Shown: piece after piece, positions 20,550-28,740 of the stretch | Position numbering within the stretch: position 1 is the first letter of the stretch | Layout of the letters: every line of letters starts with the position of its first letter | Assembly (NCBI GenBank): GCA_905181955.1 | Contig: CAJJAC010000009.1 | Span: 62,001-126,000 of the forward strand | Length of the DNA: 64,000 nt | DNA from: SAR86 cluster bacterium SAR86B | GTDB lineage: Bacteria; Pseudomonadota; Gammaproteobacteria; Magnimaribacterales; D2472 | Reading direction: 5' to 3' | Position numbers and translations under genes: made by a program | Notes under the pieces: model-generated | Database searches by the model: none | What the model was told of the DNA's origin: nothing | The model's input: only the letters and a program-made list of their open reading frames with translations

Positions 20550-20567
20550 AAGGATATTGTTTTAAAT

Positions 20568-20587
20568 TACTGTACAAATATACAGTA
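20568..20587 (-). promoter_or_regulatory. LexA (SOS) box upstream of umuDC
   Basis: The palindrome TACTGT-N8-ACAGTA matches the E. coli type LexA consensus TACTG(TA)5CAGTA in both half sites. Read on the minus strand, a TTGAAA -35-like element lies just upstream and TACAGT at the end of the box is a plausible -10, 16 bases apart. LexA bound here would cover the core promoter. It implies that a gammaproteobacterial-type LexA is encoded elsewhere in the genome. Confidence 0.88.
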
Positions 20588-20611
20588 GTATTTCAATTAG
20601 AACAATAGGAT

Positions 20612-21334
20612 TTATATATTAAATTCTTGAAGATCTATATTTTTTGAATTCAGTGCAAGATACCAGCCAGTTTTACCCCAATCACCTAAAACAATGCGTT
20701 TGACGGCGATATTTTCCAATTCAATATTATGAATATTGGGTCTATGAGTATGCCCGTGTATAAATAAATCTGGAGTATGTTTATGTAAGAAATCATGAAC
20801 TGCAGCAGGATTTACATCGGTGATGGCATTAGATTTCTCAGCAGTAGCTTCCTGGCTTGCATCTCTCATTGATGCTGCAATCTCTTCACGCTCAGCAATA
20901 GGTTTGTTTAGAAAATCAGATTGCCACTCATCGCTACGAACTTGGTTTCTAAAGGTAATGTAATCAACGTCATCAGTGCAAAGAAAGTCTCCATGGCTAA
21001 TAACTATTTTTTGATCATTTATGTTTAATGTATAGGGATCGGGCAGAATAGTTATGCCTGTCTCTTTTGCAAAAGCTTCTCCGATTAAAAAATCTCTGTT
21101 GCCGTGTATAAAAAAAGTTGCAGGACCATTATCGGTAAATGTACGTAAAGCATTTTTTACTTCTTGTGCAAGAGGGGTGGTGTCGTCATCTCCAATCCAG
21201 GCTTCAAAAAGATCGCCGAGAATATAAAGATGAGTACAAGCCTCTTTTGATTCGTTTAAGAATGTAAAAAAGGCTTGAGTAAGTTCAGGGTGTTTATCGC
21301 TTAGGTGTATGTCTGAGATAAAGCGAGGCTTCAT
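20612..21334 (-). CDS. lpxH: UDP-2,3-diacylglucosamine diphosphatase
   Basis: Hydrolyses UDP-2,3-diacylglucosamine to lipid X and UMP in lipid A synthesis, so the organism makes lipopolysaccharide. It has 240 residues, as in E. coli. Metallophosphoesterase motifs are visible in order: ISDIHLS (Asp8, His10), LGDLFEAWIGDD, HGNRDFLIG, SHGD and HGHTHRP. The ATG overlaps the cyclophilin stop by 4 bases; the ppi-lpxH pairing is also common in other gammaproteobacteria. Confidence 0.95.
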   Translation of the reverse strand: MKPRFISDIHLSDKHPELTQAFFTFLNESKEACTHLYILGDLFEAWIGDDDTTPLAQEVKNALRTFTDNGPATFFIHGNRDFLIGEAFAKETGITILPDPYTLNINDQKIVISHGDFLCTDDVDYITFRNQVRSDEWQSDFLNKPIAEREEIAASMRDASQEATAEKSNAITDVNPAAVHDFLHKHTPDLFIHGHTHRPNIHNIELENIAVKRIVLGDWGKTGWYLALNSKNIDLQEFNI

Positions 21335-21924
21335 TCAGATACAGTAACCGATTCGATAGTTACAGGTTCAAGTGGCGCATCTTGATAACCGCCAACCATG
21401 CCAGTAGCACTTTTAGCTAAGGTATCAACAACATCCATGCCATCAGTTACTTTACCAAAGACTGCATAACCCCAGCCTTGAGCATTTTCTGCGGTATGGT
21501 TTAAGAAATCATTATCTTTATGGTTTACAAAAAATTGTCCAGTCGCTGAATGCGGATCTCCAGTTCTAGCCATAGCAACAGTTCCACGATCATTCTTTAG
21601 ACCATTATTTGCTTCGTTTTGAATAGGATCAGTTCCGCTAGCTTTATTCTGCATATCTTCAGTTAAACCGCCACCTTGGACCATGAAGCCATCAATCAGT
21701 CTATGGAAAATAGTCCCTTCATAGTAGCCAGCATTAGCTAGAGCTACGAAATTTGCTACCGTAATAGGAGCTTTGTCTTGGTCTAACTCTAAATGAATAG
21801 CGCCAATAGTGGTGTTAATAGTTACAGATGTCATAGCATTCTCCTTGCTTTGAGATGAAGCTTCAATTGATGATGAGAACACAAGGCCACATATAAGGAT
21901 GCTTAATAATTGTATTTTCTTCAT
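21331..21924 (-). CDS. ppi: Cyclophilin-type peptidyl-prolyl isomerase (possibly both exported and cytosolic forms)
   Basis: Catalyses cis-trans isomerisation of prolyl bonds. From the ATG at 21924 it has 197 residues with a signal peptide (about 1-22, ending EAS). A second in-frame ATG at 21834 (MTSVTINTT) gives 167 residues, the size of cytosolic PpiB (164), and has a strong AAGGAG six bases upstream. The distal ATG has no obvious ribosome site. Catalytic motifs FHRLIDGFMVQGG, GTVAMART and SATGQFFVNHKDNDFLN are intact. Start choice decides whether it is PpiA- or PpiB-like; both may be used. Confidence 0.93.
   Translation of the reverse strand: MKKIQLLSILICGLVFSSSIEASSQSKENAMTSVTINTTIGAIHLELDQDKAPITVANFVALANAGYYEGTIFHRLIDGFMVQGGGLTEDMQNKASGTDPIQNEANNGLKNDRGTVAMARTGDPHSATGQFFVNHKDNDFLNHTAENAQGWGYAVFGKVTDGMDVVDTLAKSATGMVGGYQDAPLEPVTIESVTVSE
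21841..21846 (-). promoter_or_regulatory. Strong internal Shine-Dalgarno in the cyclophilin gene
   Basis: AAGGAG on the minus strand, six bases before the in-frame ATG at 21834. It lies just after the signal-peptide codons of the longer form, so it would start translation of a leaderless cytosolic protein. This is the feature that makes the gene start ambiguous. Confidence 0.6.
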
Positions 21925-21966
21925 GGTATAGCTTTATAGGTTTTTAATAGTTGGGATATTTTATCA

Positions 21967-23091
21967 TCAAAAGTTATGAATGCGGTTGTAGTTAGAGAAA
22001 GCTTCTTGAACTTCTTCTTCACTTAAACCAAAATCCTCTAACTTATAATGATGCGGCGTATGTTCTTCTTCTGACTGATTTTGAATAAAGGTTTCCATTG
22101 CATCAAGACTTTTTGAACTTAAGTTGTAACCAAAATGTGTATAAATTGCTTGAATTTGTTGGGTAGGATTTTTAACAAATTCACGATAATCAATATCTAT
22201 AATCTGTTCTGGTTTTAGAATTTTCTCTCTATCTGCAATACTTTTATTAATAGCATGCTGCCAAAAATCTAAAACTCGTTTGCCAATTACATGCGGGTTT
22301 GCATGTTTAGAAAGACCAGAACGAACGCTGGTTGTAAGGCTTGATAAAGATCCTATAGCCTTCACAGGATTTCTGTGGATATGAATGAACTTTGCATTAG
22401 GATAGGTAGCTAATATTTCTGGCGTATGGCTAATATGACTAGGGTCTTTAAGCAGCCATTTCTCAGGCCTATGCTGAGTTTCTAGGGCTTGAAGAAAGCG
22501 TTTATGCCACATAAAAGCAGCAGTATAATCACAGGTCTTTAGGTAATCCTCATAGCCTGGCGAGTTTGCCATACACATATAAATAAAACTTCTCACACTC
22601 ATTGTATTAATAAGCGAACATTCCTCTGGCATCTCGCCATGAATATGATGCATGCTCAAAAGCTTGGGTATAAATTTTCTAGCAAGGCCTAATTCTCTAT
22701 TAGTTTGCTTCACTCTTTTTTTAGCTTCTTTGCTATCTTTTTTAACTAATGGAAAAGGGCGGGTAATTTCCCAAAATAGAGGTGAGCGATATTGTGGATC
22801 GCAACTAAGAAGATCAAATAAAAAAGTTGTGCCAGAACGAGGTAGCCCCATAACAAATAATGGGCTTGCTGGATTTGGTAAATCTTTATCTTGAATAAAT
22901 TCGTTAAGCTGAGCACGAACTTTTAAGCGATTTACTAATTGATGGCGAACGGCAAGGTTGCCCGCTAAATTAAAACGAGCTTCTTTTTTAAAGGATTCAA
23001 CTAAAAAATCTAAAGGCTCTACATAATCATCCTCACCCAAACGACCTTCAAGACCCTTAAGTATGGATTTTTTTGACAAACGAAGCTTCAC
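21967..23091 (-). CDS. Sulfotransferase family protein
   Basis: 374 residues with the PAPS-type 5'-phosphosulfate loop in FVMGLPRSGTTFLFDLL (about 95-110) and a 3'-phosphate-binding region in HIHRNPVKAIGSLSS. The C-terminal half resembles the Sulfotransfer_3 family. Such enzymes move sulfate from PAPS to hydroxyls of small molecules, lipids or glycans; the acceptor is unknown. It is separated by 150 bases from the next gene in the same direction (23242-23862). Residues typical of the family are intact. Confidence 0.85.
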   Translation of the reverse strand: MKLRLSKKSILKGLEGRLGEDDYVEPLDFLVESFKKEARFNLAGNLAVRHQLVNRLKVRAQLNEFIQDKDLPNPASPLFVMGLPRSGTTFLFDLLSCDPQYRSPLFWEITRPFPLVKKDSKEAKKRVKQTNRELGLARKFIPKLLSMHHIHGEMPEECSLINTMSVRSFIYMCMANSPGYEDYLKTCDYTAAFMWHKRFLQALETQHRPEKWLLKDPSHISHTPEILATYPNAKFIHIHRNPVKAIGSLSSLTTSVRSGLSKHANPHVIGKRVLDFWQHAINKSIADREKILKPEQIIDIDYREFVKNPTQQIQAIYTHFGYNLSSKSLDAMETFIQNQSEEEHTPHHYKLEDFGLSEEEVQEAFSNYNRIHNF

Positions 23092-23241
23092 TACATTGAT
23101 TCCTTTATTGTCTATAAGATACTATTAAACAGTAAAATCTACAATTTACTTTATACATATATCTTTTAAAGATATGAAGAAAATTAATCTAATCTATAAA
23201 CCTGGCTAAATTTCTTTTTGTAAAAAATTTTTTTCAATAAA

Positions 23242-23862
23242 CTATCGCTTTAAAGCCGAACCCCAGTAATTGTAACTAGCAAAGCTCGGAGTGCTAGGTA
23301 AGTACATTTGCTCCATATTCTCTATTTTAAAACCTGCAGCGGTAATGAGTTCTGGGATATTTCTATTTAGATGACAACCACCTGCAATTTTTCCCCATAG
23401 AGGATCAATTCTTTTTTGCCATTTAGCTACCTTAGGATCAGGAGCTAATCCATGCTCACAAAAGATTAATCTTCCTTCAGGTTTTAATACTCGAAGCATC
23501 TCTTTATTAGCTTCCATGACTTCTGGAATAGTACACATAGTGTAAGTAACTAAAACAGTATCTACATGATTATCAGGCAGGGGAATGTCTTCAGCGCCAC
23601 AGAGCATAAAATCGACATCAATGTTATGTTCTTTAGCAACATCTATTGCCAATTTATTAAGTTCTACTGATGGATCAAGGCCGATAACCTTATCAATTTT
23701 TGTCATATTATAAAATGGAATATTAAGACCAGATCCAATTCCGACATCCAGAACAATACCTTTTGCTAAAGGTACGACTTTTTTTCTTTGATAATTAATT
23801 GGTTTAGAGCCACAAGTGCAGTTTAAAAATTTAGGCAGCACATATTTATCATACAAACCCAT
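23242..23862 (-). CDS. Class I SAM-dependent methyltransferase
   Basis: 206 residues. It has a Rossmann-type SAM site with motif I VLDVGIGSGLNIPFY (about 34-50), an acidic residue at the end of strand 2 (IGLDPS), and motif post-I/IV regions LCGAEDIPLPD and VLVTYTMCTIPE. The N-terminus contains CTCGS and the family resembles Methyltransf_11 proteins. The substrate is not evident. It lies 2 bases after the SDR gene and is probably cotranscribed with it. Confidence 0.85.
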   Translation of the reverse strand: MGLYDKYVLPKFLNCTCGSKPINYQRKKVVPLAKGIVLDVGIGSGLNIPFYNMTKIDKVIGLDPSVELNKLAIDVAKEHNIDVDFMLCGAEDIPLPDNHVDTVLVTYTMCTIPEVMEANKEMLRVLKPEGRLIFCEHGLAPDPKVAKWQKRIDPLWGKIAGGCHLNRNIPELITAAGFKIENMEQMYLPSTPSFASYNYWGSALKR

Positions 23863-23864
23863 AA

Positions 23865-24746
23865 TTAATCCTCAATCTCTCTTAAAGTCTCTTCAATGCC
23901 TGTTGAGCCCATAGACATACCACTAATGCGTGTATCACCCAATTCTGCAGCTGCAGCCTCACGCATACCTTTAATTAGTCCAGTTCTGTCGACTGTTAAA
24001 CCACCATCTACACAAAGATTATGCCCAGTAACAAATCTAGATTCATTTGAGGCTAGAAACAAAGCTGCATAAGCTATATCTAATGGTTGCCCAAGTTCTT
24101 CAATGGGTTGCAGTCCTTTAATCCGATCATCCCAATCTTCAGAAAGAGCATTGAGAAGAGGGGTATTGATAGCACCTGGAGAAATACTATTTACACGTAT
24201 TTTAAATTCACCAAGTTCTAAAGCGGTAGTTTGCGATAAATTTATAACTGCGGCCTTTGCTGCCGAATAAGCTTGAGGACCACCACCACCTGACATCCCA
24301 GCAATGGAGGCAGTATTAATAATAGATGCACCATTAGGATTAGTTTTCATTACTTTGGATGCATGCTTAATGCCCATAAAGACTGATTTAAGTAATATGA
24401 CCATAGATTGATCCCATTCATCTCCATCAATATCACTAATAGAACCAAATGCGCCACCAAGGCCAGCATTGTTAAATAAAATATCCAAGTGACCAAATTC
24501 ATCCATAGCAGTCTTGACCATAGCCTCAATAGCATCTTCTTTAGATACATCAGCAATTACACTCACTGCATTATCTTTAAAACCCTTTTGAGAAACTAAA
24601 TTCATAGTTTCTTCCAACGTAGTCGCATTAATATCAGCAAGAATAACTTGAGCACCTTCTTCTAAAAATAATAAAGAGGTTTCTCTTCCGATTCCACTTC
24701 CAGCTCCAGTAATAATAGCTACTTTATTAGATAATCTTTTCCCCAT
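23865..24746 (-). CDS. Short-chain dehydrogenase/reductase
   Basis: Classical SDR of 293 residues, slightly longer than the typical 250 because of a C-terminal extension. The cofactor motif GAGSGIGRE is near residue 15; NNAGLGGAFG, the catalytic Ser in NTASIAG and YSAAK are all present. An acidic residue after strand 2 (LADIN) suggests NAD(H). The substrate is unknown. First gene of a pair with the methyltransferase; divergent from the reductase at 24830. Confidence 0.9.
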   Translation of the reverse strand: MGKRLSNKVAIITGAGSGIGRETSLLFLEEGAQVILADINATTLEETMNLVSQKGFKDNAVSVIADVSKEDAIEAMVKTAMDEFGHLDILFNNAGLGGAFGSISDIDGDEWDQSMVILLKSVFMGIKHASKVMKTNPNGASIINTASIAGMSGGGGPQAYSAAKAAVINLSQTTALELGEFKIRVNSISPGAINTPLLNALSEDWDDRIKGLQPIEELGQPLDIAYAALFLASNESRFVTGHNLCVDGGLTVDRTGLIKGMREAAAAELGDTRISGMSMGSTGIEETLREIED

Positions 24747-24829
24747 ATTTTTTATACCTCTTGCTAGATTCTATAGAATAAATTCATACCAAACCATATA
24801 CTTGATATATATTTTTTGGAGATTTTAAA

Positions 24830-25828
24830 ATGGAAAAAGTTTTAGTTACGGGTGTATCTGGATTTATTGGCATGCATTGCGCGCAACAGCTGCTGGAGCA
24901 AGGCTATGAGGTTGTAGGAACTACGCGTTCTTCAAGTAAGCACGATGAGGTCATGGAAGCGATTGGTCATGAAAATCTTAGTTTGGTTAATGCAGATTTA
25001 TTATCAGATGAGGGTTGGGACTCAGCTATTGAGGGTTGTGACTATGTGCTCCATGTTGCCTCACCGGTCATGATGGGTGAGCCAGAGCATGAAGATGTTC
25101 TAGTCAAGCCTGCCAAAGAGGGAACTATGCGAGTGGTTCAATTAGCTGCAAAACATAAAGTAAAGAGGGTAGTTATAACTTCGTCTGTTGCAGCAGTTTC
25201 ATTTGGACCTCATTTTCATAAAGACCATTTTGATGATACCGATTGGTCTGATATTAATGATCCAGGAATTCCTGCATACAATAAAAGTAAAACAGTTGCT
25301 GAGAAAGCTGCAAGAGAATTTGTAGCAGGATTAAGTGGAGATGATAAATTAGAGATCTGCACTATGCACCCAGCTTTAGTAGTTGGCCCATCACTATCAG
25401 GTGATATCGGTGAATCAAATATAGTGGTAAAAAGAATGCTTGATGGCTCAACTCCAGGAACTCCAAAACTTCAAATGGGATTTGTAGATGTAAGAGACGT
25501 TGCAAAGATGCACGTTGCAGCTATGACAGCAGATGGTGCTGCAGGACAAAGATTTATATTATCCGAAAGCTCTTTGTGGTTATCTGAGATGGCAACCATT
25601 TTAAGAGAGGCAGGGTTTGATAAAGCGCCAAAAAGAAATATTCCCAATTTCATTTTAAAAATTATTGCTCTGTGGGATAAAGATTTAGCAGGGACTATTC
25701 CTTTGCTTGGAAGAACTGGTACTTATGATATTTCAAAAACAAAAGATATTTTAGGTTGGCAACCCACTAAAGCTGCAGATGCAATTGTAGATACTGCTGA
25801 GCATTTAAAAACTAAGGGTTTGATTTAA
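24830..25828 (+). CDS. NAD(P)-dependent epimerase/reductase (dihydroflavonol-reductase-like extended SDR)
   Basis: Extended SDR of 332 residues. It has VTGVSGFIGMHCAQQL at the N-terminus, an Arg after strand 2 (GTTRSSS) hinting at NADPH, VITSSVAAV, and the catalytic YNKSK. The overall pattern matches bacterial aldehyde/ketone reductases of the dihydroflavonol-4-reductase type. A TTTGGAGA ribosome site sits nine bases before the ATG. It is followed by the tRNA-Asn gene on the opposite strand. The physiological substrate is unknown. Confidence 0.87.
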   Translation: MEKVLVTGVSGFIGMHCAQQLLEQGYEVVGTTRSSSKHDEVMEAIGHENLSLVNADLLSDEGWDSAIEGCDYVLHVASPVMMGEPEHEDVLVKPAKEGTMRVVQLAAKHKVKRVVITSSVAAVSFGPHFHKDHFDDTDWSDINDPGIPAYNKSKTVAEKAAREFVAGLSGDDKLEICTMHPALVVGPSLSGDIGESNIVVKRMLDGSTPGTPKLQMGFVDVRDVAKMHVAAMTADGAAGQRFILSESSLWLSEMATILREAGFDKAPKRNIPNFILKIIALWDKDLAGTIPLLGRTGTYDISKTKDILGWQPTKAADAIVDTAEHLKTKGLI

Positions 25829-25842
25829 TACAAAAAGAGAAG

Positions 25843-25918
25843 TGGCTCCCCGAGCAAGGCTCGAACTTGCGACAAATTGATTAACAGTCAACTGCTCTAC
25901 CAACTGAGCTATCGGGGA
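25843..25918 (-). tRNA. tRNA-Asn (anticodon GUU)
   Basis: A 76-base cloverleaf on the minus strand. The acceptor stem TCCCCGA pairs with TCGGGGA, with encoded CCA after discriminator G. The D arm is TAGCTCAGTTGGTAGAGC, the anticodon loop ACTGTTAATC gives GUU, and the T arm is GCAAGTTCGAGCCTTGC. It closely resembles E. coli tRNA-Asn. Confidence 0.97.
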
Positions 25919-25929
25919 ACGCGTTGAGC

Positions 25930-25935
25930 ATTATA
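25930..25935 (-). promoter_or_regulatory. -10 element for tRNA-Asn
   Basis: A perfect TATAAT on the minus strand ends 11 bases before the first base of tRNA-Asn, the right distance for a short 5' leader. No clear -35 hexamer is seen. Confidence 0.5.
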
Positions 25936-25967
25936 ATTAATTTTTTAAGAAATAAGTATAAATATTT

Positions 25968-27977
25968 ATGACAAAAACACTAAAGGTTGTTTCTGACTTC
26001 GAACCAGCAGGAACTCAGCCACAAGCTATATCTAGTTTAGTAGAGGGTCTTAATGATGGATTGCTGCACCAAGTGCTGCTTGGAGTAACGGGTTCTGGTA
26101 AAACTTACACCATGGCAAAAGTCATTGAGGAGACTCAAAGGTCTGCAATTATCATGGTGCATAACAAAACTTTAGCAGCCCAGCTCTATGGAGAGTTTAG
26201 AGATTTCTTCCCCAATAATTCAGTTGAGTATTTTGTTTCTTACTATGACTACTATCAGCCTGAGGCTTATGTCCCAACTTCAGATACCTATATTGCTAAG
26301 GATGCATCAATTAATGAGCATATTGAGCAAATGCGCCTATCGGCTACCAAAGCATTACTAGAGAGAAAAGATACTATTGTTATTGCAACTGTTTCCTCTA
26401 TCTATGGTTTGGGAGCACCTGAGTCTTATTTAAAAATGGTCATGCATTTGGATAGAGGTGACATTATTGATCAAAGAGATCTTTTAAGAAGGCTCTCTAC
26501 GCTTCAATATACGCGTAATGATCTAGATTTTAGAAGAGCTACATTTCGAGTTAGAGGCGATACCATTGATGTTTATCCGGCTGACTCAGATAGCGAGGCT
26601 TTACGCATAGAGTTATTTGGAGATGAGATAGAAAAATTATCTTGGTTTGATCCACTAACAGGAGGTCTTATTAATGAAATACCACGAGCTACCATTTTCC
26701 CTAAAACCCATTATGTAACTCCTAAAGAAACTGTGCTTGGATGTATTGACGATATTAAGAGTGAGCTTAAAGAGCGACTTGAGTATTTAAGATCTATTAA
26801 TAAATTAGTTGAAGCTCAAAGATTAGAGGAGCGCACACGATATGACATAGAGATGATGCAAGAGCTTGGTTATTGCCAGGGTGTTGAAAATTATTCACGT
26901 TACTTATCAGGCAGAGAGCCTGGTCAATCACCACCTTGTTTATTTGACTACCTTCCTAAAGATTCCATTGTTTTTATAGATGAATCCCATGTATCTGTTC
27001 CGCAAATAGGTGCTATGTATAAAGGCGATAGATCAAGAAAAGAAACCTTAGTTGAATATGGTTTTCGACTTCCATCTGCTATGGATAATCGTCCTTTAAA
27101 GTTTGAGGAATGGGAGGAGTTAGCTCCCCAAAGAGTTTATGTTTCAGCAACTCCGAATAAGTACGAGATGGAGCGCAAAGATAACTTAGTTGAGTTACTA
27201 GTAAGACCCACAGGGCTAACTGATCCGGATGTAGAAATTCGTCCAGCTGGAAATCAAGTTGATGATGTTATTGGTGAATGTAATGAGCGAGTGAAACTCA
27301 AAGAAAGGGTCTTGATAACAACTTTAACTAAAAGAATGGCAGAAGACCTCACCGATTATTTAAATGAAAATGGAATTAAGACAAGATATATGCATTCTGA
27401 TATTGATACGGTTGAGAGAGTCGAAATTATTAGAGATCTTCGCTTGGGTGCTTTTGATGTTTTAGTGGGTATTAATTTATTAAGAGAAGGCTTAGATATT
27501 CCAGAGGTAAGCTTGGTTGCAATATTAGATGCAGATAAAGAAGGTTTCTTAAGATCAGAAACTACAATGATTCAAACTATTGGAAGGGCTGCTAGAAATA
27601 TCAGAGGTAGAGCTATTTTATATGCAGATAAAATAACAGGCTCGATGCAGAGAGCTATCGATGAAACCGATAGAAGAAGAAGCGTTCAGGAGATTTATAA
27701 TAAAGCTAATAATATTACACCAACCTCAATCACCAAAGGTGTTAAAGATATTATGGAAGGTGCTAGAACCATAAAAGGTAAGGTTAAGAATAAGCCTAAG
27801 GATCTGGAGAAAGATTTACCTTTTAAAATTAAAGATGATTCAATTAAAAATTTAACTGAGACTCTTCAAAAACTTGAAGATCAAATGTATATTTTTGCCA
27901 AACAAATGGAATTTGAAAAAGCTGCTTTATGCAGAGATAAAATTAAGTACCTGAAGCGGCAGTTAATTGATTTATAG
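25968..27977 (+). CDS. uvrB: UvrABC excision nuclease subunit B
   Basis: Damage-verification helicase of nucleotide excision repair, loaded by UvrA and bound by UvrC. It has 669 residues (E. coli 673). Walker A is [10 protein letters not shown], the beta-hairpin is [12 protein letters not shown], the DEAD-box-like motif is FIDESHV, helicase motif VI is QTIGRAARN, and the C-terminal UVR helix pair is [18 protein letters not shown]. The last 35 bases overlap the end of the convergent lipoprotein gene. Confidence 0.98.
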   Translation: MTKTLKVVSDFEPAGTQPQAISSLVEGLNDGLLHQVLLGVTGSGKTYTMAKVIEETQRSAIIMVHNKTLAAQLYGEFRDFFPNNSVEYFVSYYDYYQPEAYVPTSDTYIAKDASINEHIEQMRLSATKALLERKDTIVIATVSSIYGLGAPESYLKMVMHLDRGDIIDQRDLLRRLSTLQYTRNDLDFRRATFRVRGDTIDVYPADSDSEALRIELFGDEIEKLSWFDPLTGGLINEIPRATIFPKTHYVTPKETVLGCIDDIKSELKERLEYLRSINKLVEAQRLEERTRYDIEMMQELGYCQGVENYSRYLSGREPGQSPPCLFDYLPKDSIVFIDESHVSVPQIGAMYKGDRSRKETLVEYGFRLPSAMDNRPLKFEEWEELAPQRVYVSATPNKYEMERKDNLVELLVRPTGLTDPDVEIRPAGNQVDDVIGECNERVKLKERVLITTLTKRMAEDLTDYLNENGIKTRYMHSDIDTVERVEIIRDLRLGAFDVLVGINLLREGLDIPEVSLVAILDADKEGFLRSETTMIQTIGRAARNIRGRAILYADKITGSMQRAIDETDRRRSVQEIYNKANNITPTSITKGVKDIMEGARTIKGKVKNKPKDLEKDLPFKIKDDSIKNLTETLQKLEDQMYIFAKQMEFEKAALCRDKIKYLKRQLIDL

Positions 27978-28677
27978 AATCTTGGCATGAGTTAACTTTC
28001 ATCAGTAAAGCGTACTCCCTAGTTCTTTCAACAAAATCAATGGTTTGCTGCCCTCGCGAATAACCATTTTGAGGTTCAAAATAAACCTCATCACCATCAA
28101 GAACCATTAGTGCAGTTTTCAAATCATTCCAGGTCAAAGACTCTGGAGCAACTTCAATTGTTGCAATCGTATTATTGATATTGGTTGCACCAAGATTATA
28201 AGTAGCAAGAGTAAAGTTAATTTTATCTGATTCTGTAAGGCCATAATTTATTGAGGCTGTTATGTCAGCTAGATGCCTTGAGCCACCCATAATACTATTT
28301 CTTGGATCTATTCTATTTGTTATTCCAAGACTTTTAGCAGTTTGCTGGGTCAACATCATCATTCCACGAACTCCCATATTAGACTTAGCCCTAGGATCCC
28401 ATTGTGACTCTTGAAAAGAAATTGCTGCCAAGAACTCCCAATCAAGTTGAGTAAGTTCTTCTGCTTCGAGAAATAAATCTTTAAATTTATAGAACCTAGT
28501 ATCGAGCAGTTCGGCAAATTTATTCCTTTCAAAATTATTTAAGGTTAAAGTCTCAGCTGCAGTTTTTGTATATTGCGCGCACTCACTAATAATAGGATTT
28601 ACCTCCTCCACCTTAGAACAGCTAGAGAGACCTAGAATTATCGAAATAACCAAAAAATGTTGAAAGAAATTACTCAT
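27943..28677 (-). CDS. Lytic transglycosylase lipoprotein (MltF-like catalytic module only)
   Basis: 244 residues. Lipoprotein signal with lipobox LSSC (Cys20). The catalytic domain has the SLT-type Glu in SFQESQWDP, then [21 protein letters not shown] and an [10 protein letters not shown] motif. These match the C-terminal domain of MltF/membrane-bound transglycosylases. E. coli MltF is about 518 residues with an N-terminal solute-binding-like domain, which is absent here. It probably cleaves peptidoglycan glycan strands from the outer or inner membrane. Family membership is firm; the exact MltF name less so. Confidence 0.85.
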   Translation of the reverse strand: MSNFFQHFLVISIILGLSSCSKVEEVNPIISECAQYTKTAAETLTLNNFERNKFAELLDTRFYKFKDLFLEAEELTQLDWEFLAAISFQESQWDPRAKSNMGVRGMMMLTQQTAKSLGITNRIDPRNSIMGGSRHLADITASINYGLTESDKINFTLATYNLGATNINNTIATIEVAPESLTWNDLKTALMVLDGDEVYFEPQNGYSRGQQTIDFVERTREYALLMKVNSCQDSINQLTAASGT

Positions 28678-28740
28678 TTATATATTTTTAATTCAAAACA
28701 TCACTATAATTAGTGCATACATTATTTCAGACCGGAACAA

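Noticed and set aside
23159-23175. Palindrome ATATCTTT-T-AAAGATAT in the gap upstream of the sulfotransferase gene
   Set aside because: It is AT-only and short, as expected by chance in this base composition; no T-run or known operator.
28682-28740. PurR-type operator before purL
   Set aside because: Only a TATAAT was found; no palindrome resembling a PurR box is present.
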